Assembly (NCBI GenBank): GCA_032191485.1
Contig: JAVDOI010000003.1
Location: forward strand, 1,488,001 to 1,552,000
Length of the DNA: 64,000 nt
Direction of reading: 5' to 3'
Source: Leptoclinus maculatus
Taxonomy: Eukaryota > Chordata > Actinopteri > Perciformes > Stichaeidae
The position numbers and the translations under genes were made by a program. Positions within the stretch are counted from its first letter, which is position 1; every line of letters starts with the position of its first letter. This document shows, piece by piece, positions 32,507-42,976 of the stretch. The notes under the pieces are model-generated. The model did no database searches and had not been told where the DNA came from. It worked only from the letters and a program-made list of their open reading frames with translations.

Positions 32507-34693
32507 AACAGTTCGGTAGCACTTTATAATAACTACACACTATGAAGCATTAGTTAAGCATGAGTAAACACTTAATTCATCATTTATAAAGCATTGTTCC
32601 TACATTAATAATTAATTAGTATGCAGTTCATAACAACAGTTATAAATGTTTTATTCTTGATTAATAAGCTCGTCTATTATGTGTTTCATTATTGTGTTTT
32701 CATACTTTATAAATGATGGATTCCCCATTTGTAAATGAAGTATTATATATTTTACAAACCAATAATTAAGGAGTTGTAGATGATTAATAAGATCATTTAT
32801 AAAGTGTTAGTAAATGATTAATAACTTATTTAGATGTACATTATTCATGCATTTATATATATATGATTCAGATATGCACTAATGGTTAGGGACTATACTA
32901 ATATATGCTTTATAAATGCGTATTAATACTGCAATTCATGATTAATTAATGATTTATTAAGGTAGTTACTAGTCCTTAGTAAAGTATTTTGTGTGAGCTC
33001 ATCTAAAGTGAGGACTATTTATGCCTTATAAAGCATTTATTAAGTATTTTGTGTGAGCTCATCTAAAGTGAGGACTATTTATGCCTTACAAAGCATTTAT
33101 AAATGACATTGAAAGGCCAGCAGTGCCTCAAAACCCAGTTTTTTAACAGAAAAGGCAAATAGACACAACACAAAGTGATCAAGAACATATCAATATTTAT
33201 TGCAAGATGCAAACAATATACTATTAAATACAAACCTCTCAGCCATTCATTCATGTAAGAAACAAACAAAGACATTCTCCTTCAGGAGAACATGGCTGGA
33301 TATAACACATTTGTAAATATACAACTGGAGCTAACCAGGAGCTTTGCATATTAGTTTACATTTACTTATTTAACTAATAATTTCATACCAAGCATATCGA
33401 TCTCATTCACATCCACTCCACATATAACAGCTAGTTAGCCATCTGTCACCTGGATCGCTCTATTTACAACGGAGGTGACGCGTTAGCGTGCGCCTGTCTC
33501 AGGACCTCTAGTGCTAGCTGGAAGGCTAGCTGGATACTCATCGTCCATAATGTGTAACGTTACGTGCCAGCAAACTAAGAAACACAGACGGGCATTGGAG
33601 GCCCGTCAGCAGTCCTTCTTTCTGGCGGAGGTCCGCGCGCCCTTTCAACTTAGGTCGGAGTTTACCATCGCATAAGTGCACTTCCGTATCAGTTCCTGAG
33701 CGAAACGTTTGTCCCACGTTGATGACGTATGAAGCGGTCTTTTCCTTTGTCCGTCCCACATTGATGACGTTTTGAAAGCGGGATTTCACTCGATTTCACT
33801 TATTTCGCTTATTGCAAACAATGAGCAGATTCGGCCGGATGCCATCGGGACATGCAACTGAAGAAAAGTGCGAACAGTGGAGATCGATATGCTTGGTTAA
33901 AATGAATAGTTAAATAAGTAAATGTAAACTAATATGCAAAGCTCCTGGTTAGCTGTGTTATATCCAGCCATGTTCTCCTGAAGGAGAATGTCTGTTTGTT
34001 TCTTACATGAATGAATGCCTGAGAGGTTTGTATTTAACAGTATATTGTTTGCATCTTGCAATAAATATTGATATGTTCTTGATCACTTTGTGTTGTGTCT
34101 ATTTGCCTTTTCTGTTAAAAAAATGGGTTTTGAGGCACTGCTGACCTTTCAATGTCATTTATAAATGCTTTATAAGGCATAGATAGTCCTCACTTTAGAT
34201 GAGCTCACACAAAATACTTTACTAAGGACTAGTAACTACCTTAATAAATCATTAATTAATCATGACTTGCAGTATTAATACGCATTTATAAAGCATATAT
34301 TAACATAGTCCCTAACCATTAGTGCATATCTAAATCATTATATATATAAATGCATGAATAATGTACATCTAAATAAGTTATTAATCATTTACTAACACTT
34401 TATAAATGATCTTATTAATCATCTACAACTCCTCAATAATTGGTTTGTAAAATATATAATACTTCATTTACAAATGGGGAATCCATCATTTATAAAGTAT
34501 GAAAACAACAATGAAACACATAATAGACAAGCTTATTAATCAAGAATAAAACATTTGTAACTGTTGTTATGAACTGCATACTAATGAATTATTAATGTAG
34601 GAATAATGCTTTATAAATGATGAATTAAGTGTTTACTCATGCTTAACTAATGCTTCATAGTGTGTAGTTATTATAAAGTGCTACCAACAGTTC
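32507..34693. mobile_element. 2.17-kb foldback DNA transposon with long inverted arms and 8-bp target duplication
   Basis: The element is 32515-34685, flanked by identical 8-bp duplications AACAGTTC (32507-32514 and 34686-34693). Its termini GGTAGCACTTTATAATAACT are exact inverted repeats, and the complementarity continues for roughly 800-900 bp per arm, to about 33420 and 33870. The 450-bp loop is GC-richer and holds two copies of an 18-mer ending TTGATGACGT (33711-33728, 33753-33770). The left arm has a private tandem duplication of about 58 bp (around 32990-33095) absent from the right arm. No transposase frame is present. An 8-bp duplication fits hAT, P, Merlin or MULE groups; GG termini and long arms lean to MULE or Merlin. 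The superfamily is unresolved. Confidence 0.8.
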
Positions 34694-36299
34694 TTTAAAC
34701 GTGGCCCCCATTTACTTCAATCTGTCAAAAATGTTCTGTCTTTCGACTCTCTATTTGCTGTGGAGGCATGCGAGAAAAACTAAAAAAGTTTGGCAGCGGT
34801 GGAGGAAGTCTTCAGACTACGTTGATGCAGCGTGTGGGAGAAGTATAGATAAACTAAAGCAAGACAAGCTAACAAATGCTACAGAGAAGTGGATACAAAC
34901 TGCAGCCGGTTAGTATTGTGGAAGATGTCGGTCTGAGGAACGTTCTCAAGGTGCGCTCGCGTCGCGTTTGGTGTGAACGCACCTTTAGGATCAACGAATG
35001 ACGGCACGTATGAGCCTCAAGAATGAGCTAAGAAAGTTAGCGGAAAGATTAACGTGAGACAACATCCGGTTTCTTCAGACGAACATCCGGTTTTCAGAAT
35101 AAGATGCCAACAAAGTATGAATTATTTTCACATGCTACCTGCATCTCGTGAGTTAAAGGGAAAATACACCTAAATTGTGCGTAAAGTGTCTTTATTCTTT
35201 GATTGCTGGGTAACCATCATCACCTCGGAGTTACAGCATTATATTGATGAACAGTAGAGCTGCATTCACATGCTCTGACTGTCATGAAGACACACATTTT
35301 TGCTGAAACGTGCTGAAACATTGTATTCATGTTGCACAGCAGTGGAACGTTTCAAATACAGTCAGCACACTGAGCACAGATAGTGCAAGAAATATGATCG
35401 CTACTGTGTAAAGAGAATACTGCTGTTAATTAAAAAGCACCTATTTCGCAAACCAAATGTTATTGCTCTTTTGTTCATATAGCAGTACTTTTAAAATAAA
35501 AGTGCGCAATACACTACTTTTGAATTAATTAGAGGGGTTTCATTAAAAATAAACCCATAAACTAAATATAGCCTGCAGACATTAGGTTGTCGTTAGGCAG
35601 CAGACACTCTTGCATGGACAGCACTAAGGTCTGTCCTGATGCAGGTAGACCAGAGGAAAGGTGTTCTTTAATTGTCACTCCAGCTATGTTTCAGAATGCT
35701 CAAAATCACCTTCGATCAGAAAAGATAAGACAGCAGGGAAATCTCAAAAGGGCCTGAAGACCAGAGTCTCTGACTTACTCTGCTAAAATGAGGTCTGCAT
35801 TAAGTCAAAGGATCAGAACGTTTTGGGTGTGCAGTTCTCTTGAACCCTAAAGAAAAGGGCGTCATCACACCCTAACTGGCCAAGAAGGGACATGCACCAA
35901 ACAGCTCTCAGTTCTTAATTAGGAGTCAGTCCACACACCATGCTCAACAGGTGATCTGAATCAACTAATCAACTCTAATCAGCTTTCTAATCAACTCAAG
36001 AGAACTGTAACATTCAGCTACAATGAATTTTGAGAAGGGAAACGACAGCAAATAGCAAACAATGAGGGAGTGAGGCTAATAATAGCCAACAGTGCAGCTT
36101 TATAATGCACATATTTGGATAGGCTGATCGTTGTCCCTACATGTGCCAAGATGAACTTGGAACAAAAAATAAGAAATGTCTTTTGGCTCATGGGTTTTCT
36201 AAACCTGCTGTATTATAGAACAATTATCGCACCATTGTGCGACTGTATGCTTGATTTTAGGCACCTGTTAGCAATGGTGGTGGTTGAGGAAGCTGAACC
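34694..36299. other. Unassigned intergenic DNA
   Basis: To about 34915 this continues the older repeat interrupted by the foldback element. Beyond that no gene or repeat could be named. Many short frames occur, none with domain features. Confidence 0.4.
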
Positions 36300-36345
36300 C
36301 ACTAATTACAAGGGGTGTCTGTATACTTTTGGCCATAGCCATAGC
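36300..36345 (+). repeat. Tc1/mariner-like terminus remnant
   Basis: AAGGGGTGTCTGTATACTTT followed by TGGCCATAG resembles the terminal inverted repeats of fish Tc1-like elements. A matching line lies at 37859-37885. No partner in inverted orientation or transposase was found. Confidence 0.35.
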
Positions 36346-36480
36346 CCGCTGCCCATCTTACTGATAACATGGAGCTGTCTAAGACTTCAGTTAGGTGCAA
36401 TCCATGTGTGCTACATGGCTAAGGCTTGATTGTAGAAAAATGTAGACAGCAAGGAAGTGCTAAAAACAGTAGTTCCTAAA

Positions 36481-36775
36481 ATATCCACTTGAGTTTGGCT
36501 CTAAAAGCGAGTCACTCCCCAAAGACCCACGTGTCAAAATGTCCAACTTTACAGCAGATATAGATGTCTACAGTCTGGTACGAATGAAAGGTTTTGGTCG
36601 CTAATTTCCCCGTTCATGACAACTGTGCGGGGAAGAATTTTTTATATAACTCACCATTTACATTATATTAAGGCTTAATGTTGTGCATAATTAAGGGCGT
36701 GGCCGCTTTGAGTGATGGGTGTGTTGTCAGAGGTGTCTTTTTGAGAATTTTTCATGCATTAATTAGGCAAATAAT
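36481..36775 (+). repeat. Dispersed repeat preceding a THAP-type start codon
   Basis: The lines CAACTTTACAGCAGATATAG, GTTTTGGTCGCTAATTTCCC and TTAAGGGCGTGGCCGCTTTG are ones I remember from repeated fish sequence. Here they lead directly into a THAP-domain start at 36776, so they are probably the promoter or 5' part of a transposon or retrocopy. Confidence 0.4.
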
Positions 36776-36844
36776 ATGGCTTGCTGTGCAATTAATTGTA
36801 CCAACAGAACGTCCAAGAAGTCTGTGCTCCAGTTTTTTCCATGA
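36776..36844 (+). pseudogene. THAP-domain N-terminal stub
   Basis: An ATG opens a 22-codon frame, MACCAINCTNRTSKKSVLQF then FP and a stop. C-x(2-4)-C followed by NR and an aromatic pair is the start of the THAP zinc finger (C2CH), a DNA-binding domain of P-element-type transposases and their domesticated relatives. The W, the second Cys-His pair and the AVPTIF box are missing downstream, in any frame that I checked. It is therefore a fragment: either the first exon of a dead THAP-bearing transposon or of a THAP retrocopy. The surrounding repeat lines favour the transposon. Confidence 0.5.
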
Positions 36845-37561
36845 GTGAAATTCTAGTACCATTTTATTTTACTATAATTAAAAGGTATCCTTATCTGCAC
36901 TTACCATACCTTACCTCTAAGGAGTTGCCAGTTCATTTTTTCTGGTAAGTAGGCCTACATTACAAACAAGTCTGTTTTTCGCTGGCCAAAATTAGCATTC
37001 CAATTAATATCACACTTAACAGGAATTATGTAGCGTAAAGATGGCCTGTCTCGAACGCTTCCGTCGTGACGCACTTTCCGGTCTTTTCACTGTCATTTTC
37101 TTCGGCGATCGCCATCCAATTGTAAGTAATATTAATTCATACATATCAAAGAATCTACGTGTCAAATTTCATGAATATATATGAACGTTTACATGTCTAA
37201 ATACTATATGAAAGTGACTTTGATGAGAGAAAGCAGAAAGAACACTCGGCGACGCTCGGGCGACGGTCTTTACTCTGAAAAGTGTCTCTGTATTTTCACC
37301 GTATTGCTAATATGATTTAGCATATGAGTGTAGTTTGTAGCTAGCTTTACACTACTTTGTCTAGCCAATGAAAATATAGCATTGATGTGTGACATAATCT
37401 GTAGCGCGAGTTAAAGGTAGGCAGCTGTTTGTTTGTTTTTAGCTCTGAAATATAACAGTAGACATATGTAAAATAAAATGTTTTTCTTGTTTATCATAAA
37501 CAGGCTAAACATAAAGTATATTCATGGACAATGATCTAATAAATGATGCAAATCATGTTTG
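36845..37561. other. Unassigned DNA with an exon-like CpG-rich segment
   Basis: At 37040-37121 an ATG opens a frame (MACLERFRRDALSGLF...) in CpG-rich DNA, ending at a strong donor GTAAGT at 37122. It has the form of a first exon, but no downstream exon was recognised. Confidence 0.35.
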
Positions 37562-37720
37562 ACATCAGGAAGCAGAAAAGAGCAGAAAGGAGACATCAGG
37601 AAGCAGAAAAGAGCAGAAAGGAGACATCAGGAAGCAGAATAGAGCAGAAAGGAAACATCAGGAAGCAGAAAGGAGACTTCAGGAAGCAGAAAAGAATCGA
37701 GTAGAAAAGACCGGAAGAAG
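37562..37720. repeat. Purine-rich minisatellite, ~31-bp unit
   Basis: The unit is ACATCAGGAAGCAGAAAAGA followed by GCAGAAAGGAG. It repeats about four to five times with the later copies shortened and mutated. It is all purine on one strand except for a few bases. Confidence 0.75.
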
Positions 37721-38099
37721 CTGTTAAAGTAAGAAAGGTAGGTAACGTGTGTCTGTGTGAGAGTTTTTTCCTTTACAGGAGGATCAAGAAAAGAAAAGAT
37801 GGATATAGAAATTGTAAATCTGCAATGGTCCTTTTAGACTCTTTTAAGACTCTAATTACAAGGGGTGTCTGTATACTTGTAATACTTGTATACTTTTCGA
37901 GCAGAGGCCTGAAGCAATCTTCAGGCCTCAGTGTGACAGTGTGATAGTAATACCTGATGAGGAAATATTGTTTATATGTTACAAGTTTATACTATATGAA
38001 GATAGAAAACAGCATAGACTGAAAATCCTTAGATTCGTACTCCCCAAAGCAATCCCATTTTTAAATTTTTTTTTTAAATAATAGCTACCGGCCTAAAAT
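37721..38099. other. Unassigned intergenic DNA
   Basis: This includes the second AAGGGGTGTCTGTATACTT line (37859-37885). No gene was recognised. Confidence 0.4.
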
Positions 38100-38330
38100 T
38101 CTCTTTTTACCTTGATTGAGTGAAGTATGCCTGATTTAGAGAGGTTTGAAGATTACATTTCAGCCAAAATTCACATTTTGGTTGCAGCTGCAACAGTTTT
38201 TCCATTGTACTTTTATACACTATATAACTATATATTTCACTTGTTTATCACTAATATTGCTCAAGGACAACATCATACAGCAGTTTGGCACAATTTTGAG
38301 CAATTTTGAGCAATATTTGACCATTCTGGG
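38100..38330 (-). repeat. Unnamed dispersed repeat, copy Z (partial)
   Basis: It shares CCATTGTACTTTTA, AACTATATATTT and CATACAGCAGTT, in order and spacing, with 42020-42115 of copy Y, and is therefore a diverged fragment of the family at 28790-29600 and 41570-42375. The strand is given relative to copy X. Confidence 0.4.
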
Positions 38331-38363
38331 GTGTTTTCACTTCTCCTCCGTGCAATTTCCTCG

Positions 38364-38421
38364 TCTCTGTCTGAGTCTATTGAGCCCTGTTTATACAGGG
38401 CTCAATAGACTCAGACAGAGA
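38364..38421. repeat. Perfect 27-bp inverted repeat with 4-nt loop
   Basis: The left arm 38364-38390 begins TCTCTGTCTGAGTC. The right arm 38395-38421 is its exact complement. The loop is TTAT. The arms are moderately GC-rich and contain no tandem simplicity. It could be a recent palindromic insertion footprint or the core of a small hairpin RNA. Confidence 0.85.
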
Positions 38422-39333
38422 TGGGGGCGTATTTTGTCATACGACCCCTTGTTAGAACCGTGTGAATGACGTGTATTCAACAGGGAGGTTTTTGAAGTGT
38501 TTGAAAGAAGTTTTAGCCACTAAAAATCGAGAAACGCGCCGGTCAACCCCCGAGCGAAAAATGATTCGTCGAACAGGAGAAGGACCACCATCTTGTCATA
38601 CTTTGATGAAGAGACTCCATTTTAACACAGTTAGACACAGAATCAGTTGGCGAGCACACGTTGCAATGGGATTATAAGGATTTTCGGACGTTTTCACCCA
38701 GAAAAGCACCTCAAGGTGAGTAACATTTCAGATTTTTCGCAGTGTTGGTTGTGGCTTTGAGCGGTTTGTTAAATGTATCTTTTGAACGGTTCGTCGCAGA
38801 GGAATTCGGATAACATCGCCGGCTTTGGGGTAGAATTCCAATGTGAGGTCATGCTCTGTTTTAACACGTGGCGCCTAGTTTTCGAATCGATAAATCCAAT
38901 CGGAGACCATAGGTCGCCGATTCATGGTCCCCATTTGCTCATATTTAGGCAGATACTGTAGTACTTTATGGCGATTATGTACAGTTGTGTTTGGTGCGTC
39001 TAAAAGTTGACTTAGATAGTAGTATTGTCCGGGTTTTTCTGAATATTTAAAAAAAATATATATATATTTCTTTTTAATCAAACTATCATTGTTTAATCGA
39101 GATGTAGGTGACCCAGGGGGGCTCCAAGTCCCCAAATTTGGGAACGTGGAGCGTAGGAGGTTTTAATTAAGGTAAATATATTTATGTCTATGCGTGTGTT
39201 AAATATGCATGTGTCTATACATGGTAATCTCGCAATTTATAGAATTATTCAATTTATTGAGACATGTAATGTGGCTTTAAAACTAATTTTGAATTTAATT
39301 TCTTACTGTGCCAAAATTAATGTGTATTTGCAT
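38422..39333. other. Unassigned DNA upstream of the pogo-like pseudogene
   Basis: An AAGGTGAGT splice-donor-like sequence lies at about 38713-38721 after CpG-containing DNA. Nothing else is assigned. Confidence 0.4.
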
Positions 39334-40291
39334 ATGGCAAACATCCGGCAAGTCAGGAAGAGGGAGAGGAAGACGAGGAAGTGGAACCAGGAGGCCATGA
39401 CACAGGCCCTACAGGAGGTGAAAGCAGGCAGGCTCACTCTACGGCAAGCAGCCCAGCAGTTTCGGGTCCCGAAGTCCAGCCTGAGTGACCGAGTCAGTGG
39501 AAGGGTGTCCTCTGACTGTGTCTATGGTCAGAGGACTCTCCTCACCCCTGAAGATGAGGATTCCCTGGTGGAGTACTGTTTGTATTCTGCCAGTCACAGG
39601 TTTCCACTGACGAAGCCTCAGGTCCTGGCCCATGTTCTGGCCATTTATACCCTCCGCCACCAGGAAGCACCTAGAACCGTGCTTTTGCCAGACGTGGTGG
39701 ATAAACTTTAGGGAGCGGCAACACCATCACCTTACTGCCCGGACCCCAGACATCATTGACCGTGGGAGGGCATCCTGCGCCAAGAAGGGGTCAATTGAGG
39801 AGTATTTCGGGCTCCTCACCACCAACCTGGAGGAGCACGGGTTTCAGCTGGACTCTACAAGAAGGAAGGTCATTGTGCCCCGGGGGATTAAACATGTTTA
39901 CGCGGCTGGGGAGGATGTCCCCCCTTTCATCATCTACAAGGGGGGATATCCAGGGGGCCCCTATAACAAGGAAGAAGTCGCCAGCAGGGTACATTGACAG
40001 TGAGCTGTTTAGGAAGTGGTTTGTCGGGCACTTCCTGAAGTTCGCCGCGCAGGAGCGCCCACTGCTGCTCATCATGGATGGACATCAATCCCACCTGGAT
40101 CCAGAGCTGGTCCGGGCGGCACAGAGGGAGGGGGTCATTCTCCTGTGCCTGCCACCACATACGTCTCACATCCTTCAACCTCTGGATGTGAGTTTCTTTG
40201 GACCCTTGAAGGCAGATTTCTCTGGTGTTACAGGAGATCTGTCGGCAGTGAGCCACTCCTTCTTGGTTTCTAAGAAGGAGCTGGATGGATG
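39334..40291 (+). pseudogene. Pogo/Tigger-like DDE transposase, frameshifted and missing its first catalytic region
   Basis: The ATG at 39334 starts a basic N-terminus followed by a psq/CENP-B-type helix-turn-helix (KWNQEAMTQALQEV, LTLRQAAQQFRVPKSSLSDR). The frame breaks near 39680 into one with TWWINFRERQ and PDIIDRGRAS, and again near 39965 into one with GYIDSELFRKWFVGHF, LLLIMDGHQSH and LPPHTSHILQPLDV. These are the pogo-family DDE core motifs; the second Asp is the D of MDGH. The segment that should carry the first Asp (the YN.DE block) is deleted between EEHGFQ and LDSTRRK, and the strand after VY.. is shortened. The last frame stops at about 40290, with AATAAA near 40366. No terminal repeats or TA duplications could be fixed. 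It is a dead transposase, not a domesticated gene. Confidence 0.8.
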
Positions 40292-41569
40292 AAGCTGGAT
40301 GATGAAGAGGATTATTTTAAATGTAATTTATGTCTGGATTTTTTATTTTGTTTCGTTTGTTTTTAAATAAATATTTGCATTATCTTTTCAATCATTTGCA
40401 CAAGTTATTTGTCTTTCTCTTTAACAATATAGCTTTTCAATCATGAATACTTTTCATGTTTTTAGTTGTAATAGAACTCTTACTCTGCACTGTGTGTTAG
40501 TAATTGTTATACAATATGTGTACATAATTGTTAAATTCCATGCATCACCTGGTGTTTTGCCAGTGACATGAGAAGAGTTTAACAAAACATCCAGCAGGTG
40601 GTGGTACACACTCAAACGGAAATTAAGGAGCTTTTATTGCACAATTTGGAGTTGTTGAAGCGTGATATCTTATTGTGAAGGACAGAACTACGTTCCCGGA
40701 TGTATTGACAGCATTGATTTTGGCGACCCTGTAACAAGCGAATATCCCCGAAAAACCAGCAGCACCCAGTGTTCACAACGAGGATAGAAGTTTGGACGGA
40801 TTAGGCCAATAGCGGCGCACGGCTAATTCACCGACGTTAGCGTCCTTTTAACGACTCTGGTAAAGGCAAAGCTAACTTTAATAATTACAACGATATTTAG
40901 TTCGAAAAGGTACAAAGTTAACAACCACAACAGACCATGAAATTACCATTTTCTTTAACTTATAAAAGTGCATATTTTCCAACTTGTCACACTAGCGTTA
41001 GGTGGTACCTTTTGTTTGTTATGCTAATGCCACCTGGCCATCTCCAAATATGGTCACTACTGGCTCCAAAAAACCAAGATGGCAACGGCCAAATCGTAGT
41101 CCACAAACCGATAGGTGACGTCACAGTGACTATACGTCCACTTCTTATATACAGTCATGGGAATTAAACAGCATCTCTTATCTCCATGTCATTCATCTCA
41201 ACTTAAAACAGTTGCACCAATCATATGGCTCATAGCAACAGCAGTTTTGAACAATATGAGCAGAAAGGCTTGAATAAAAAATCAACCCAAATATGAACGC
41301 ACCGCACATGAAGTAGCTTATGAATGTACATTTATATACATTAAGGAAAGCCTGCATGTCACCATTTTTTCTTTGCACCTTTGTGTTCTTTTTTTTTTTA
41401 ATAGACAACGAACACATTACAATTGAGTTACTGATTGAAGAGAAAAGTACAAATTAAAATTGTTACATTCTTGGTTGTTTGTCTTTCGTGTGTTTTATGA
41501 AAGTCATGAACAAAACTGCATTCACTGGCTTCGGCAATTTCTTCATGCGACAATACTTTCATTACTGTC
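40292..41569. other. Unassigned DNA with a dispersed repeat line
   Basis: Positions 41070-41165 contain AACCAAGATGGCAACGGCC and GGTGACGTCACAGTGACTA, lines I remember from a common fish repeat. The remainder is unassigned; no gene was recognised. Confidence 0.4.
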
Positions 41570-42375
41570 AAAACTGTAATCGAAAGGGTCTGTTTAACTT
41601 TTTAACCACTAGACGATTTTTTGACAAATTTTCGAAAATATTGTACACATACGCAAAGGGCCCTGCACTCCAACTACAAGGTCTATGTGAACCATTGCAA
41701 AGAATTATTAACACTAAGAAGGGTTTGCTCATATGATTTGAGTAAATAGGTTCTATAAATTACTGGTTAATGGCTGCTGAAGATGGAACACAGCCCTATG
41801 TCAAATCTTTCAAATTCGTATGGTGAGAAAGCACTATTATTCATAATACTATATTAAATGATGCTCAGTAAAGCCTAAAACCCACCCACCATCATAGCAA
41901 ATGATGGCAGTAGTCACCCACAAAAGAATTTGAGTGAATAGAGTGAAGTAGGCCCGAGCAAGAGACATAAACGTGTACGAGAGGTCACGAGAGGTCGTCA
42001 TGTGAGAAAGAGCCTCTCCAGCTGTTCCATTGTACTTTTAGAAGCTAAATAACTATATATTTAACTTCCTTTATCCTTCTACATGCACAATCTATCACAT
42101 ACAGCAGTTAGAAATCATTTTGGAGAGCTGGAACCGTCTCCAAAGCGTCTCGGGGCCGCCAACCTACGGGAGAATTGCGCCATAGTGGTTGTGTATTGGG
42201 CCAGTATAGAGCCCCTGATTGGTCGATTATTTATTTTTTTGGTCTTTGCACGTGTCTGGATGTGGCCAATCGACTGGCGTCAACGGAATTTTCAGGAAGT
42301 CTTTAGTTTTCCGAAAAATGCCGATCTAAGCCGGCGGACCCGTGCGTAAACGCCCGAAGCTGCCTCGCTGGAATG
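41570..42375 (-). repeat. Unnamed ~0.8-kb dispersed repeat, copy Y
   Basis: This is the inverted counterpart of 28790-29600, 12 kb away. It ends in CpG-rich DNA (GCGTAAACGCCC near 42345) and is followed within 20 bp by a detached arm of the foldback transposon. Confidence 0.6.
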
Positions 42376-42392
42376 TGGTCCCCCGAGCTCAT

Positions 42393-42976
42393 GTGTCTAT
42401 TTGCCTTTTCTGCTAAAAAACTATGGGTTTTGAGGCACTGATGGCCTTTCAATGTCATTTATAAATGCTTTATAAGGCATAAATAGTCCTCACTTTAGAT
42501 GAGGTCTCACAAAATACTTTACTAAGGACTAGTAACTACCTTAATAAATCATTAATTAAGTATTAATACGTATTTATAAAGCATATATTAACATAGTCCC
42601 TAACCATTAGTGCATATCTAAATCATTATATATATATAAATGCATGAATAATGTACATCTAAATAAGTTATTAATCATTTACTAACACTTTATAAATGAT
42701 CTTATTAATCATCTACAACTCCTTAATAATTGGTTTGTAAAATATATAATACTTCATTTACAAATGGGGAATCCATCATTTATAAAGTATGAAAACACAA
42801 TAATGAAACACATAATAGACGAGTTTATTAATCAAGAATAAAACATTTATAACTGTATACTGAACTGCATACTAATGAATTATTAATGTAGGAACAATGC
42901 TTTATACATGATGAATTACGTGTTTACTCATACTTAACTAATGCTTCATAGTGTGTAGTTATTATAAAGTGTTACC
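42393..42976. mobile_element. Detached right arm of the foldback transposon
   Basis: This matches 34100-34685 in the same orientation, from GTGTCTATTTGCCTTTTCTG to the terminus TTATAAAGTGTTACC, with small indels. The opposite arm and loop are absent, so it is a truncated copy or a one-ended derivative. Confidence 0.75.
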
